A stretch of DNA of 64,000 bases from Aquatica leii (GCA_035610365.1 CM069432.1:277115482-277179481); one strand, 5' to 3'. Counted from the stretch's first letter, positions 1 to 11,110 are shown. Notes: generated by a model not told the origin, from the letters alone. Made by a program: numbers and translations.

Positions 1-130
1 TATTGTATTGTATACATTAAAATTCAGTATAAATTCAAGAATTGAATTTAAAGCAAATGTTTAATTTAATGTTAAATTTTGTATAACCTACATTTAACAG
101 TTTCTAAACTAAATTTTGCATATGCTAACA

Positions 131-2503
131 TTAACCTTCCGATTACCATTGGGGTCTCTTCTGACCCCAGGCGTGTTGTTTTTGTTGTTTTTTCTTAAGT
201 TTTTTTTACAATTGTCCCCATATTTTTTTAGCTGAGTTTCTTCCAACAATGCTTAATAATATATAACAAATTTTTCAATTGTAATTTGTTTTGCGACGTA
301 AAAAAAATATTGTCGTTGGGGTCATATTTGACCCCACTTGGTAACCGACGTTCTAAAAAGTAATTCTAATATTTTGTCTGCATTTGTCAGCTAACCTGTT
401 TGTTTCACCGTGTTTCAACATGTTATTCGTCTGAATCATGATTACTACCATTCCGTCTTTAGTCATTACATTCGGTGAGTTTGTTCGAATCAGTTGAAAA
501 GTGTGTCTGCTGTGTTATTACATTTCATTGGAAATAGTTGTTGTTGTTGAATTATGGCTAGAAAATATTTGTTTCAGCGTGAAGTGGAAGAAATAGCTAG
601 CAATATTAATTTACTGAATTAAATTGAAGATGAAATTTTATCTGACGATAGTGATGCCGAATTTCAAGAAGTAAGTGTACCTGATGTAAACCTGATTGAA
701 AGTTGGGAAGCCGATGACAGTGATGATAATTCACCCAATGATAAAGATATACTGGTGGGTAAAGATGGTTCCATATGGAAAAAAGATAAGTCTCATGTTA
801 GAAGACGAAATCAGAGAAATATTCTAAAAACACCGCCAAGATAAACAAAATTCAGTGAACATATTTCAACATGCCTAGAATATTTCCATTTATTTATGTC
901 GGAAGATATTATGGACATAATACTTAGAGAAACAAACATTCGAGCAAGAAGAATTGTAGGCGATACGTGGAAGCCATTAGATGCGGATGAGTTACATGCA
1001 TTTTTTGGATTACTCCTTCTAGTTAGGGGTTTGAAAGCACGCCAAGAACCAATATTGGAGCTGTGGAGTACGAAATACATGTCTCTCCATAGACCAATTT
1101 TTTGTGGTGCAATGTCTCGTAATCGAATGAAAGACCTTTTGAAATACATTCAATTTGACGATATGGACACCCGAGAAGAACGACGGGCAACAGATAAATT
1201 AACAGCTATTCGTAACATTCACGATATTCTCGCTGCAAATTGCAAAAAATCAAATAACCCTAATGCGGAAGTATGTATTGGTGAACAACTTGTTCCTTTC
1301 CGTGGAAAATGTCCCTTTCGAGTTTATATGAAGTCAGAACCAGATAAATACGAAATTAAAATCTGGGCTTTATGCGATGGTAGTAACAGATATTGCCGGA
1401 ATTTCCAAATATATACTGGAATGGTAGACAACGCTCCAGAACAGGAACAAGGTAAAACACAATTTTATCGTTTTAGGCACGAGTATAAAACTTTATTTCT
1501 AGGGAAGCGGGTAGTTTTGGATTTGGTTGAGGGTTTCAGAGAGGGTTCAGATAATTTTTTTACGTCTATGTCTTTGGCAAAGGAGCTACTGCAGCAATCA
1601 AAAACCTTAACCGGAATAATTCGTAAAACAGGTAGAGAAATACCAAAAGAATTTTTGCCAAAAAGATATCGAGCAGAATACTCAAGCGAAATTTTATATG
1701 GAGAAGACACCATTTTAGTATCTTACGTACCTAAAAAATCTAGAAGCGTTATACTACTTTCAACGCAACACCAAGATTTCGAATTGTCCGGAGAAGACCT
1801 CAGTTACAAACCGCAACTTATCTTGGACTATAATAGCTGCAAAGGAGCTGTAAACAGCGTCGATAAAACGGTGAAGGAATACTCAGGCAGAAGAAATACA
1901 AACCGCTGGCCTCTTGTTCTATTTTTTAATTTCTTTGATATTGCTGCCATCAATGCATTTATTCTATACACTACGAAATTTGGAAATTTTGAAAAAGGGA
2001 AAACATCCCGATGGAGATTGTTTTTGCAAAAACTTGTGTTTGTATTAGTAATCCCACATATCAAAAAACGTACACTTCAAGGATTACCGTGACATGTGCA
2101 GAATGCAATAGCGATGGTTTTGGCAGACACAGAACCAGAGGAAGTGGGACCGCAAGACGAAACTATCGCTCGCCCAAAAAGAAATCGTTGTAAGATATGT
2201 CCAAGAGCAAATGACAAAAAATGTTCGGAAACATGTGAAAAGTGCAAACTCTTTGTATGTAAACAACATTGCCAGAAAAAAACTACGATAATATGTATGT
2301 AATAGTTGTTGTCCTCACTAACTTATGCTCACATTTTATTTTTATATTTTTATTAGTTCTAACTTTGATTTGAAACATTAATAAAGGCTACCATTATAAA
2401 TTAATCCGTTTTTCTTTACAAAATAAGAAAAAAAAATTGGGATCCCATCTGACCTCACTTGGTAATTGGCGCCTCAATAATTGCTTGGTAATCCGAAGGT
2501 TAA
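131..2503 (+). mobile_element. piggyBac element, both ends present, transposase dead
   Basis: The element is bounded by TTAA at 131-134 and at 2500-2503. The ends are inverted matches: left TTAACCTTCCGATTACCA, right (reversed) TTAACCTTCGGATTACCA. Just inside each end lies a GGGGTC..TGACCCC-type motif, at 150-168 and again near 320-336 on the left and near 2440-2460 on the right. TTAA target sites and short inverted ends are the hallmark of piggyBac. It encloses one transposase gene on the + strand. At 2.37 kb it has the usual size for the family. Confidence 0.93.
554..2302 (+). pseudogene. piggyBac transposase, one frame with three stops
   Basis: This is a DDD transposase of the piggyBac family. 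A single frame runs from the ATG at 554 to the stop after 2302, about 582 codons, with an acidic N-terminus, the central catalytic core and a C-terminal Cys-rich finger (CKICPR..CSETCEKCKLFVC..H). In-frame stops lie at 620, 842 and 2090; each could come from a C-to-T change (CAA to TAA, CGA to TGA). Of the three catalytic Asp, the first is Gly (IGEQLVPFRGK, usually DEQ), the second is kept (SDNFFTS) and the third is Asn (KGAVNSVDK, usually GGVD). The copy is therefore dead by stops and by active-site loss, although its ends are well preserved. I took the ATG at 554 because the acidic leader typical of the family begins there. Confidence 0.9.
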
Positions 2504-3734
2504 CAAATCAAAATATTAATAATACGATGAACTAATTAACATTGCTCAATGAAGTTGTTCATATTTGTGTGATTCAGTTTTTAACACTCTTTATAATTAT
2601 TAATTTATTAAAAGTCAATATTATTTAAAAAAACGTGAAACAGCATCAAAAAATGTTTGTTCAATAATAATAATTTATTTAAAACTGGCACTTTCCCGGA
2701 AATAACCCGCTAACTATATTATAGTGTAAATAAATTTTTTGTTTTTTATGCAGTCACTAAACATCCAAATTAACCACTAGGTATAAATGTAGATATTTTT
2801 TTGTAATCACTTTAATATAAGAATTATTTATTGTGTAGATTGTTACTATTGTCATTTTGTTGTTCTTTAATTACTTTTTACAAATTTCAATGTGACTTTG
2901 TTTTCTATAATTTTTCACCGGTTTTTTAATCACATATAGAGACAATAATAAATGATATATACATACGAAAGCGATATACGTATATAATTGAACTCTTTCA
3001 ATGTCTACCTGTACTATGTGTACAATCACTGACAAAAATAATGACCCTCTGTAAAGCAACCAACAACACATTAACAGTTTCTGTTTCGTTTCAAAGAAAT
3101 TTACTTTTTTACGTTGAAATTGTTGCCTTTGATTTTATCTATTGCTATTATATGAGTACTCGTCACGTTCTGGCCAAAGTCAGGTAAATAAAACAAGACA
3201 ATAATGTGAAAGCGGAGTATATAACCCATGCTTAAATTATTGTAAACAATCTATTTTAAAAAAATAACTGTTAGATTAAATTAAAATTTTTGAAACGCTA
3301 TAGAATAAATATTGCAGATATCATGGAAGAATCTCTTAATACATTTGAAAGTTTCCTACAGAATAAAAAAAGAAATCCGAGGAAATGAAAAACAATATCA
3401 AAATACCAATACAAACCTTCGGACCTATAATGAGTAACAGGAATAGATGCATCCGTCCACGATCTACCATACAGGACAAGATATACGACAAGCGTGGATC
3501 ACGGTTATTAAATAAAGTGAAGTGTTGGTTGCAAACAATAATAAACAACTCTGAATATTCTGGTGTAAAAAGACTTAGTTCAAAAGATCATATTAATCAC
3601 AATAGTAACAACAAAGTTTAATAACATAAATGTTTTTTAATACAGGGCACCACATAGTAACCGAAGGTTTTTTTTAATGAACAGTATTCAGTTTATTTTC
3701 AAAGAAAATCTTTTTTATCTTTATTAAAGTAAAG
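2504..3734. other. AT-rich stretch, no gene recognised
   Basis: Very AT-rich sequence. An open frame at 3385-3621 (+) encodes a basic 78-residue peptide that I do not recognise. It has no family motif and follows a short frame from the ATG at 3324. A TATATAA lies near 3217-3223. I see no repeat ends and would not call a gene here. Confidence 0.5.
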
Positions 3735-4140
3735 AACATCAACGATTTCATTGGCGGCCATCTGTTTGAATGCAGGTTTCAAGTGGCAGGCAGAAAGCAT
3801 TCATAACTCTGCCTAACACCTTTTGGTCAATCGCGCGTACCTCTTTGGTAATTCCATCTTTCAACGCCATTAATGTACGGGGTTTGCGGACATTGACACA
3901 TTTTTGTAAGTAACCCCATTAGAGGAAATCACAAGAGGAGTTTGAGCTGCTGGACAACCGACATTTTGTACGGATCAAACTGTAAATCAAACCGTAAAAT
4001 TTTTCTGACGCTTTCATGGATGATTTGTAATTCACGCGCATGTTTACGTGCGATTCGACTAGGGCTCCGAGTGAGCACCCTTCCGGGTGAGCACCCCTCT
4101 CACTCTTCCGACGTTCTCAGGCATCCCCACAGCTTGCGTA
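3735..4140 (-). pseudogene. mariner/IS630-like transposase remnant (HTH plus C-terminus)
   Basis: Read on the minus strand, the C-terminal part gives CDFL.WGYL, then KPRTLMALKDGITKEV and a VLGRVMNAF stretch. This is the tail of the insect mariner-like (DDE_3) transposases, around the last catalytic Asp of a CDFFLWG motif. Just upstream, about 3940-4135, comes a helix-turn-helix-like part with ENV.RVRG and ARKHARELQIIHESVRKILR. That belongs at the protein's N-terminus, so most of the DDE domain between the two has been deleted. Several frame changes are present. A GTGAGCACCC repeat near 4072-4100 makes a tiny tandem duplication inside the HTH part. Confidence 0.65.
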
Positions 4141-4204
4141 GGGCCTGGAAACTCCTTCATTATGATTCCTGTTGCCCTGTACGTTTCAATCCATCTCGGG
4201 ATCG

Positions 4205-4515
4205 TATTTCGAATTTCGAATCATTGCTCACCAGATATTTTCAACAAAATTAAGGTCTGAAGAAAGATCTGATTATCTTAGTGTTTCAATATCTCCCAAA
4301 GTTTCAAAGAATTCTCAAACTATTTGTAGGTTAGCATTATCTTGCACTAAAGTTATTATTTCCAATTTTTCCTGGAGATAAACGGCAGAAATACTAGTAC
4401 CCCAGTAACTCAACATAAGTTTTTAGTTTTTTTTTGGCCACGAACATATTGAGCATCGTATCTAGAACCGACAGATCACCAAAGTTTAACTGTAGGTTTT
4501 TCGGAAGATGAAAAT
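4205..4515 (-). pseudogene. Tc1-like transposase C-terminal fragment
   Basis: Minus-strand translation shows QDNANLQIV, then FFETLGDIETLR and SSDLNFVENIW. This matches the Tc1 motif series of QDNAPCH, then DI..L.WP, then SPDLNPIENLW, which holds the second and third catalytic acids. Upstream is a weak YDAQYVRG..K match to the block before it. The fragment is about 100 codons long, has stops, and lacks the N-terminal DNA-binding half. It directly abuts the mariner-like remnant and is on the same strand, so the two may have been joined by an insertion or deletion. Confidence 0.65.
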
Positions 4516-4519
4516 CTCT

Positions 4520-5505
4520 TTTCGTCTAAAAATATTGTGCTCTAATTACGAGTATCATTTATTAAACAAAAATCAACGTCATCGGATCCCTTGAGAGAAA
4601 GGATATAATTTTTCAAACTCCTAGAGTTGATGGATGAACATTCGATAATTACAAGGGAACACATAGCATTATTTTGTTGGCATTGGTAGATTCCAATTAT
4701 AAATTTACTTACATTAACGTAGGTGTACACGGAAGTATATCTGATGGTGGGGTGTTCAGACAGCCATCCACAAGCTATGCAAACAATAAACTTAATATAA
4801 CCAAGAAGATGCCCTTTTTCATCCCAAAAATTATTTTAATTATCGATTAAGTCGTGGCCGACGAGTTGTGATAAAATTTTTGGTCACCTAACAGACCGAT
4901 TTAAAACAACAATTAATTTAAGTGCAAAGAAAATTTAGGATATAACTCTGACTTGTGTGCTACATATTTTTTTAAAAACTGAAAACAGCTGAATTTCAGG
5001 ACAAACATCATGCTTAGGAGTTTATATTCAAATATGCTTTATCCCACCCGCAAGACCATGCCTGCTGTGGTTGTTTAATCCTTCCTTTTTTTGGTTTTGG
5101 TTATTAGGATGCTAAAGTTGCAGAGGTGGACGGTCTGCTTGTGTGAGCTGATTCCACTACAGAGTCCAACTAGGCCTGTTATGTCATTGAGTTCTTCGAT
5201 GGATCCTTCGAATTTAATTTCACTATCCTCATCCGCATATTGTACTACATAGCTATTTGCATTACTCCTCTGACAGTCATCTACCGTCAAATTACTTTTA
5301 CGTCATTGGGTTTGCTACTTCTAAAAACGGTAACATGTCATAACACCACAGAGTAGGGGTCTAAATCGCTCCGCTCACAATACTTTTCTTAATTACATTT
5401 TGTTCAGCATTTTGTGTTCTAATACTATTTTTTTTATATCGTTGAACATTAGTTCAACGCCAACAAACTTGTTATTAATGTAATAGCGAAGGCTTCCACG
5501 GCCGG
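4520..5505. other. AT-rich stretch, no supported gene
   Basis: Mostly low-complexity AT. A 71-codon minus-strand frame at 5075-5290 contains VVQYADEDSEIKF, which faintly resembles a reverse transcriptase YADD block, but the spacing and surroundings do not support it. Nothing else is recognised. Confidence 0.4.
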
Positions 5506-5511
5506 AATCTA

Positions 5512-5937
5512 TACTATGATAAGAATGTCTTCCGGGTTTGGACCGTGTCATTGTTGTTGTAACCGAAGTTGCCAACGTTTCGAACACTTTCGTAAGAGGC
5601 TTGATCAGGGCGCCAGATAGAAGCGTTTTACGGAGTTTAGAATCTGGCTTGGTTCAAAAGTTTATTACCTAACTCTGTAGTGGTTCTTTGTTAGATTTTC
5701 GTTTGCTTTTTCAAGTTATCGTTTTCTTTCTTACCTTTTCAGAGTTTGGATTATGGCTTGTTTCACAAGTTGATAACCTAACTTTTGAGAAGTTAGATTT
5801 CGATTGCTTGTTTGAGTTTTGCGATTTATCTCACGCCCTGATGAAGCCCCTTACGAAAGTAGGCGAAACGTTGGCAACTTCGGTTACAACAACAATGACA
5901 CGGTCCAAACCCGGAAGACATTCTTATCATAGTATAA
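5512..5937. repeat. inverted pair of a dispersed repeat (arms 5512-5620 and 5832-5937)
   Basis: The stretch GTTGGCAACTTCGGTTACAA, followed by an ACAATGACACGGTCCAAACC block and a GGAAGACATTCTTATCAT block, occurs on the + strand from 5870 and as its near-exact reverse complement at 5512-5575. The match runs through about 100 bp on each side of a spacer of roughly 210 bp. A weaker relative of the TGACACGGTCCAAACCCGG part is found on the minus strand at 26366-26402. Each arm starts with a CTGATGA..GAAAC block (separate entry). It may be part of a Penelope-like or similar retroelement terminus. I see no coding remnant that would settle it. Confidence 0.75.
5838..5869 (+). other. hammerhead-like core (CTGATGA - hairpin - GAAAC)
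   Basis: CTGATGA at 5838-5844 and GAAAC at 5865-5869 bracket a hairpin with GCC/GGC and CTT/AAG pairs. This is the order of the conserved boxes of a hammerhead ribozyme core. There is one extra A between CTGATGA and the stem, and I could not place a convincing helix III plus cleavage site. It may be a decayed ribozyme of the kind known in Penelope-like elements, or only a look-alike. Confidence 0.3.
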
Positions 5938-5939
5938 CT

Positions 5940-7785
5940 TGTTATAGAATTCTTATTGAAATTTTCTTAAAAATAATAACCTTTTCGTTTTGGTTTTATA
6001 TTCTTCTAGTGTTATGTTGCATAAACCAGGTTACTGTTCACAAAAATTAATTAAATAGGTGGTTTACTCTCGCATAAAGGTAGATAACACTATGTCTGAA
6101 TAAAGAAGTCATAATTTTATTTATTATTTGTTTAAATCGAAAACAAACCTTTGTACAGCCGATGCTAATAAAAATACAACGAAGGTTAACATTAAAGTTA
6201 AAATTCTCAGTTTGAGATTATTAATTAAATTTGTTGGTTTGTTGCAAGTTGACACTACTAAAATTGACAAAAAAAATAGAACATGTTCTAATTCGTGAAT
6301 AAGTTCACCAAGAACTTTACGAATTTATTATGCTCTAGTTGGATTTTCAAGTTGTGCATTAAACCGCGTCATTTTCATCGTAAAGCAGCTTCGTAAATTT
6401 ATTCGTAAAGTTAATGTCGGTGTAAAACTAGTATTAATGTAATTTTCAAGAATTTTTATTGCGTTTTGGCCACACCTACTGAATTTCTCAAAAACGAAAC
6501 AGAAACAGTTTGTGTGTTGTTGGTTGCTTAACGGAAAGTCATTATTTTTTTCATTGTTTGTAGGTAGCACAAATTATTTGATTCTAGTTCATTACTCTAA
6601 CTTTTTTTTAACAAAATTGACTTTTTTGAAACAATTACTCATTCCTCGGTTGTAGTAGTGTTTTTTTATATTTGCAAAATTGTTTTCAAGTCTTTAACAT
6701 TTAACGCCACTGTGTATTTTTTCTATTATATCTTAAATCTACATACTGTTGTAGCAAATAGAGTTTTTTTGTACGATGGATTTTTTTTAGTACGGTTTAC
6801 TACTTCAACAAGTTTCAGTATGGTTGTTGTTACGAGGGTTTTCTTGTAACTTAATTGCTAGCGACTAACTCAGTTGAATCGGCAGTCGGATCACAGGTCT
6901 CGATGTGCCAATTATAACGTAAGACTAAAAAGGTACCAAAAAGGCTAGAAACTATAATGCAGGACACTGTTTAAATTTATCAAAGGTTGAAAGAGAACAA
7001 ATGACAACACACAGGTTGTAACACGAGTATATTTTTATTTTATTACAGAAAGAGAGGTTAGAAAAGAGAAGCGAGGTAGATTTACATAAATGCGATCAAA
7101 TGTAGCTATTGGTCACAGACAATAATTGTTGATTCAATCCCCCTTCGGTTGGGCAACACGTCGTACATAAAATTAAACTTGCCAGCTTTAGTTTTACATT
7201 CCAAAAGAACAAATTTACATATGCATAATCGATAAGTAAAAGAATTCAAGCGCACTCTTTAATACTAAATTATACACAAAAAAAGTTTTGTAGTTAATTG
7301 TCACAACAACCTGATATGTACGTACATTCGTGCGTGCAAATTACTGACAACGTAGATAAAACAAAATTATAATAGGAAATACAATACTTACAATTTTTTT
7401 TCTTTGAAGTTTGCGACTAGCTAGCGACACCTTCCCCAGAATTTCCTAAAATTCTCTGAATAAACATTGACATGCGTATGGCGTTATCACAAATAAGATT
7501 CTTATGAGACAAAAAACAGATGCACCAAGTTTCTCTCAGGTTAATATTGATATTTTGGTGAGTAGACCTTTTAATACGGCTATAATTGTAGTAATCATAG
7601 GAATTTTCCCAATATGACCTCAAAGGTGTTAATATCTATGTACTAATGGAATATGTGTGAGTATCCAAAATTGCTAATGACAATTACGAGAGAATCAAAT
7701 TAAATCATAGAAATAGAATCAATTGTTACCCCAGAAAGACTTTCACATAAGCAGCAAAAGTAATACACCTATTTGTAATGTCTAT
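5940..7785. other. AT-rich stretch, no gene recognised
   Basis: No supported coding region. Open frames here are T-rich shadows. A moderately complex patch at 6860-7250, with mixed composition and a CCCCCTTCGGTTGGGCAACA segment at 7139, may be part of an old repeat, but I found no partner in the window. Confidence 0.4.
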
Positions 7786-7789
7786 GCGC

Positions 7790-8455
7790 GTGACTATTTA
7801 GAAATGAAAACTTTGCCAGACACGTACGTTGGATGATTACCGTACCACAGGCACCGGAAAAATAGTTTTACCCTAACTGATAGCCACCACTCTAGATACT
7901 GCGAAAATTGGATGTTCCGGGAAGAAATAATGTTGTACATTAGATAAAGTAAGGGCATTGTTGTATGCAGTTGTCTAAAAGTAGAAGGATACTCCGTTGT
8001 TGCTTTGTTATGTCAGTGTTTTATTGATACCAAAAATTAATGAATAGTTCTGTAGTCATCCAAACTCTTTTGTTAATACGATTGTTTGTTCCTTTTAAAA
8101 CATCTTGATTTTATAGTTTTCCTATGACAAAAGCATTCAACTTTTCAGAACCGTCCAAGTTAGCTGCAAGTAAAACTATTAACATTTTTTTACCATGTTT
8201 TTCACGGTGACACTTTTCATTCCTAAAAAAAGCCAGTTTCGTCGGTGTTAAATATGTCTCGGGTGTCAAAGTTTGCACCTTGCTGTGCCAATTTGAGCAT
8301 AAAATTTCATCAAAATTTCCATTTTCACTACAATTTTTTTTGAATACAATACCATTCTTCTTAAGATTCGTAAATTATTCATCACTTGTCGGATGCCTAA
8401 AATAATTGTATAGTCTTTTGCCTTCTCTTTCAGCAAGTTTCCGTAACTAAATAGC
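7790..8455 (-). pseudogene. Tigger/pogo-type transposase fragment
   Basis: On the minus strand one frame (about 8320 to 8030) gives NFDTRDIFNTDETGFF, then HGKKMLIVLLAANLDGSEK and WMTTELFINFW. These are the first catalytic Asp block (FN.DETG), the TVLLAAN.DGSEK block and the W.....F..W block of Tigger/pogo DDE transposases. Further on (about 7990-7850) is NNALTLSNVQHYFFPEHP, near the second catalytic block. The N-terminal side (LLKEKAKDYTIILG, near 8430) is in other frames. Frameshifts and stops are present, and the DNA-binding N-terminus and the far C-terminus are missing. It meets a piggyBac fragment at about 8455. Confidence 0.8.
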
Positions 8456-8998
8456 TTTTGTCTCCATAACCATCCTTTCACCTAACCCATATCCTTTGAA
8501 TTTATCTTGCACTTGCTGCTTCTTCCTTTGATAGACTTCAAACTGTTTTATAAATACTTTCTGGTCAGCCAGACAAAAGAGTTTATATTCCCTTTTTATG
8601 GGTTTGCCTGGATTATATTGCTTCAGTGAACTACGTCCCTTGAAGCAAAACATTGATTCGTCCACACTTAGTTTTCGGGTACCAGTATAAACCCTATTGA
8701 ATTGTAAATTAAGTGTTTCTACGAGAGGCATTATCTTATAAATTTTGTCAGTATTATCCAACCTCAACTTACTGTTATCATTCACATGCAAGTTTGCTAA
8801 GCTGGGCAGTTGGTGGTAACCCATTACAAAATTTACATCTACAAAAGTCAGGAATTCGTCCTCCGTCAACTTCAAATTTTTGTTTTTTTGCGTCGCATAT
8901 AAGTTTGTCTGAAATACCGTATTTTTAACTGCTTTTCCTAAAATTAAAATAAAAATATCGGTTGCAGTAGCACAAGTTGCGAAAGCATCCTCACGCAC
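8456..8998 (-). pseudogene. piggyBac transposase fragment (N-terminal and first catalytic block)
   Basis: An open minus-strand frame encodes FQTNLYATQKNKNLKL, MGYHQLP, LANLHVNDNSKLRLDN, TRKLSVDESMFCFKGRSSL and KQYNPGKPIKREYKLF. This is the PGBD-like core around the first catalytic Asp (SVDES, kept). The step from MGYHQLPS straight to LANLHVNDN skips roughly 40 residues found in relatives, so there is an internal deletion. The frame ends after GYGLGERMVM, where Tigger sequence takes over, so the second and third catalytic blocks are absent. It differs from the other piggyBac copies in this window and is closest in style to the copy at 31.6-33.5 kb. Confidence 0.85.
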
Positions 8999-8999
8999 A

Positions 9000-10460
9000 C
9001 CTTCAGAATGGGTATAATCAGGAATTTGTTACAAGCTTTTCGGTTTTACGAACCTTGCACGGCCAACTCATATAGTCGGAAGTAGGGGAGGTTCACAGGA
9101 ATTATGCTTAAGGGCGCCAGAGCTGATCCAAAGTAACACTTCTGTCTCGCTCACGACAGACGGTCCAAACTTGTAACCCAATTAAAGGTTCGTACTCCTT
9201 ATACTCGGCTGTTCGAGTAGCCCAAATTAGTTAGTCGATAACAATAACCACAGGAGAGAGAAAATTAACAAGAGAGCTTAACGATTTTAATCACTTTAAG
9301 ATGTGAATGGCAAGCAATAACAAGAATATATGAACTTTCTACATTCATCCGTACTTGAAAGATTTTTAAATATAATTAACAAATATCAGAGCTTAACTTA
9401 GTAGAGTAGCAGATTAACCGCTATACATTAAATTCTCAATTCATAAATACTAGAACTAATAATAAGCATTAACAAGTGTAGCAAACTTTGATTTCGAAAC
9501 ACAAACGGTTTACAGGATTTTATAGAAGATTTAATACGTAAATGCCCGCAGTATCGGCAACACACAATACACATTTAAAGTAAGTCGAAGTAAATATTCT
9601 CCACCCACACACAGTATGCGATACAGTAAAATGAATGATTACAGTTACCTTATTGGTAGATAAGCAATACATAAATCTACGATCGTTAATATGGATCAAA
9701 ATTCTGTGAGTAATTTTCGGGACAACGATATACAAAAAAATCAATTTAATCAACTCACCCGAAGTACAGTTTCCACTATCGTGAAGAAAACGTTTTCTCC
9801 CTCCAGTGGCCTGTAATAATTATTTAACCGCAAATCGTGTCACACACCAACTCACAAAGAATATTAAGCTAAAACAATTAGTATTAATAATTCATTAAAT
9901 ATTGTATAAAAACCCGGTGCATCGAATACTGTACGTAGCAAATCAGTACAGGTGCCTGATAACACAATCGACGTCTATATTTAACATTATATAGGACCCC
10001 AGTGCATCGAATACGATAAGTAGTAATTTAGAACAGGTGGCTGATAACCCAATCAACTAATACACAGGTGGTAACATCTCCCACGGTAAGGCTTATCGTT
10101 TCGTGGCGTAGAAAACGCCTTCCAAAAGCGTATGTGTGCGGTAGCGTTATTTCTTAGTAAGAATTACTATTCACCATTCCTTTATTGAAAACGTACATGT
10201 GCTCAAAGCGGATAGAAAATGGCTGTTCAAGGAAGAAAGAATTACAAACTAATTTTAACAAAACGACAGCAATTATCTTACCCTGTGACGACTCAAATAT
10301 TTTATGCACTTAATGTAATTACAATTTGATTTTCATAACTCCGGATGGTATTGGAAGAAATTACTTTTTACCATTTTAGACAATCGACAGCTTCGCAAGT
10401 TTGTCGTAAAAATGACAGTCGCGAGCAAGAATCGGTAGAGGGCGTCAAAACCGGAATCTA
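9000..10460. other. non-coding stretch with mixed-composition blocks
   Basis: No gene recognised. The segment near 9035-9245 is less AT-rich and may be an old element end. A diverged tandem duplication sits at 9902-10062 (separate entry). The rest is AT-rich. Confidence 0.4.
9902..10062 (+). repeat. two-copy diverged tandem repeat, about 86 bp unit
   Basis: GTGCATCGAATAC recurs at about 9917 and 10001, followed in each copy by a GTA..TA spacer, ACAGGTG.CTGATAAC and CAATC. Unit 1 begins with TATAAAAACCC (9905) and unit 2 with TATATAGGACCC, so both carry a TATA-like box at the same place. This could be a duplicated promoter or element terminus. No gene follows convincingly on either side. Confidence 0.7.
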
Positions 10461-10463
10461 ATT

Positions 10464-10884
10464 TCAATTCAATATACAGAGTCGTCCGTAATGAAAATTT
10501 CGTCCGTAACAGATTACAGTTTCGGTCTCACATTTTTTCAATTTTCTCTCTGGTTCTTTTTCTAAATTTTCTAAAACAGGAGGAATTTCTTCTGAAGCAT
10601 CGTCTGCAGCAGGAACTTCTTCTGCCGCATCGACTGCATCGTCCATTTCAATAACCATTGTTACGGCTGTATTTGATTCACCTAAAAATTATTTCCGTAA
10701 TACAGTTGTGGTAGTGATGAATTGTATGGCTTACCATTATTTTCATCATCGGATTCTGCATCTGTATCTGGAGAATCATCTAAGGGAAAGTCAAAGTCGT
10801 TATCGATTCTATGAAGTAGTTCTCCATCAGTGAGCGTTCTGTTAGCTTCATAAACATCTTTATATGATAGTTTGCTTATGTTTT
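10464..10884 (-). CDS. partial spliced acidic protein, possibly the N-terminus of a piggyBac gene
   Basis: Two minus-strand exons fit standard splice sites. Exon 10884-10735 starts after a TTTTTTTCAG acceptor and ends at a GTAAGC donor. A 53-bp intron (10734-10682) ends in TTTTAG, and exon 10681-10464 follows in frame. The joined product is very acidic, with TLTDGELLHRIDNDFDFPLD, DTDAESDDENN and EMDDAVDAAEEVPAADDASE, and ends soon after a Lys/Arg patch. Acidic leaders like this are usual at the N-terminus of piggyBac transposases. A TTAA followed inward by CCCTGTTTGTGTGTC lies upstream at 11126, which fits a piggyBac end. The catalytic part is not seen. It could instead be a host exon pair. 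Confidence 0.35.
10682..10734 (-). other. candidate 53-bp intron
   Basis: GTAAGC donor and TTTTAG acceptor on the minus strand. Joining at these sites creates a Gly codon and keeps the frame open across the two acidic exons. Confidence 0.45.
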
Positions 10885-11110
10885 CTGAAAAAAAGTATTT
10901 TATGCTACAGCATTACCCCACCTCCCGATGGTACTCACAAGTACACAGCTGTTCAGTTTATTTTTTTATAGTTGCCGCTACTGGCTTTGTTTTTTAGAAT
11001 ACTTACGATACGTAGTAATGATAGAAAATGCCAAGGAATTACGATATTTTGTGAACTAACACACAATTACACAATTTTATAAAGCATTGTACCCAGCTGT
11101 CATTCCCATT

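Noticed and set aside
3385-3621. Open 78-codon + strand frame
   Set aside because: No recognisable motif, no conserved start context and AT-rich surroundings; most likely a chance frame.
5075-5290. Minus-strand frame with VVQYADEDSEIKF, like a reverse transcriptase YADD block
   Set aside because: The YAD is followed by EDSE rather than D plus a hydrophobic run, and no neighbouring RT motif is present in any frame.
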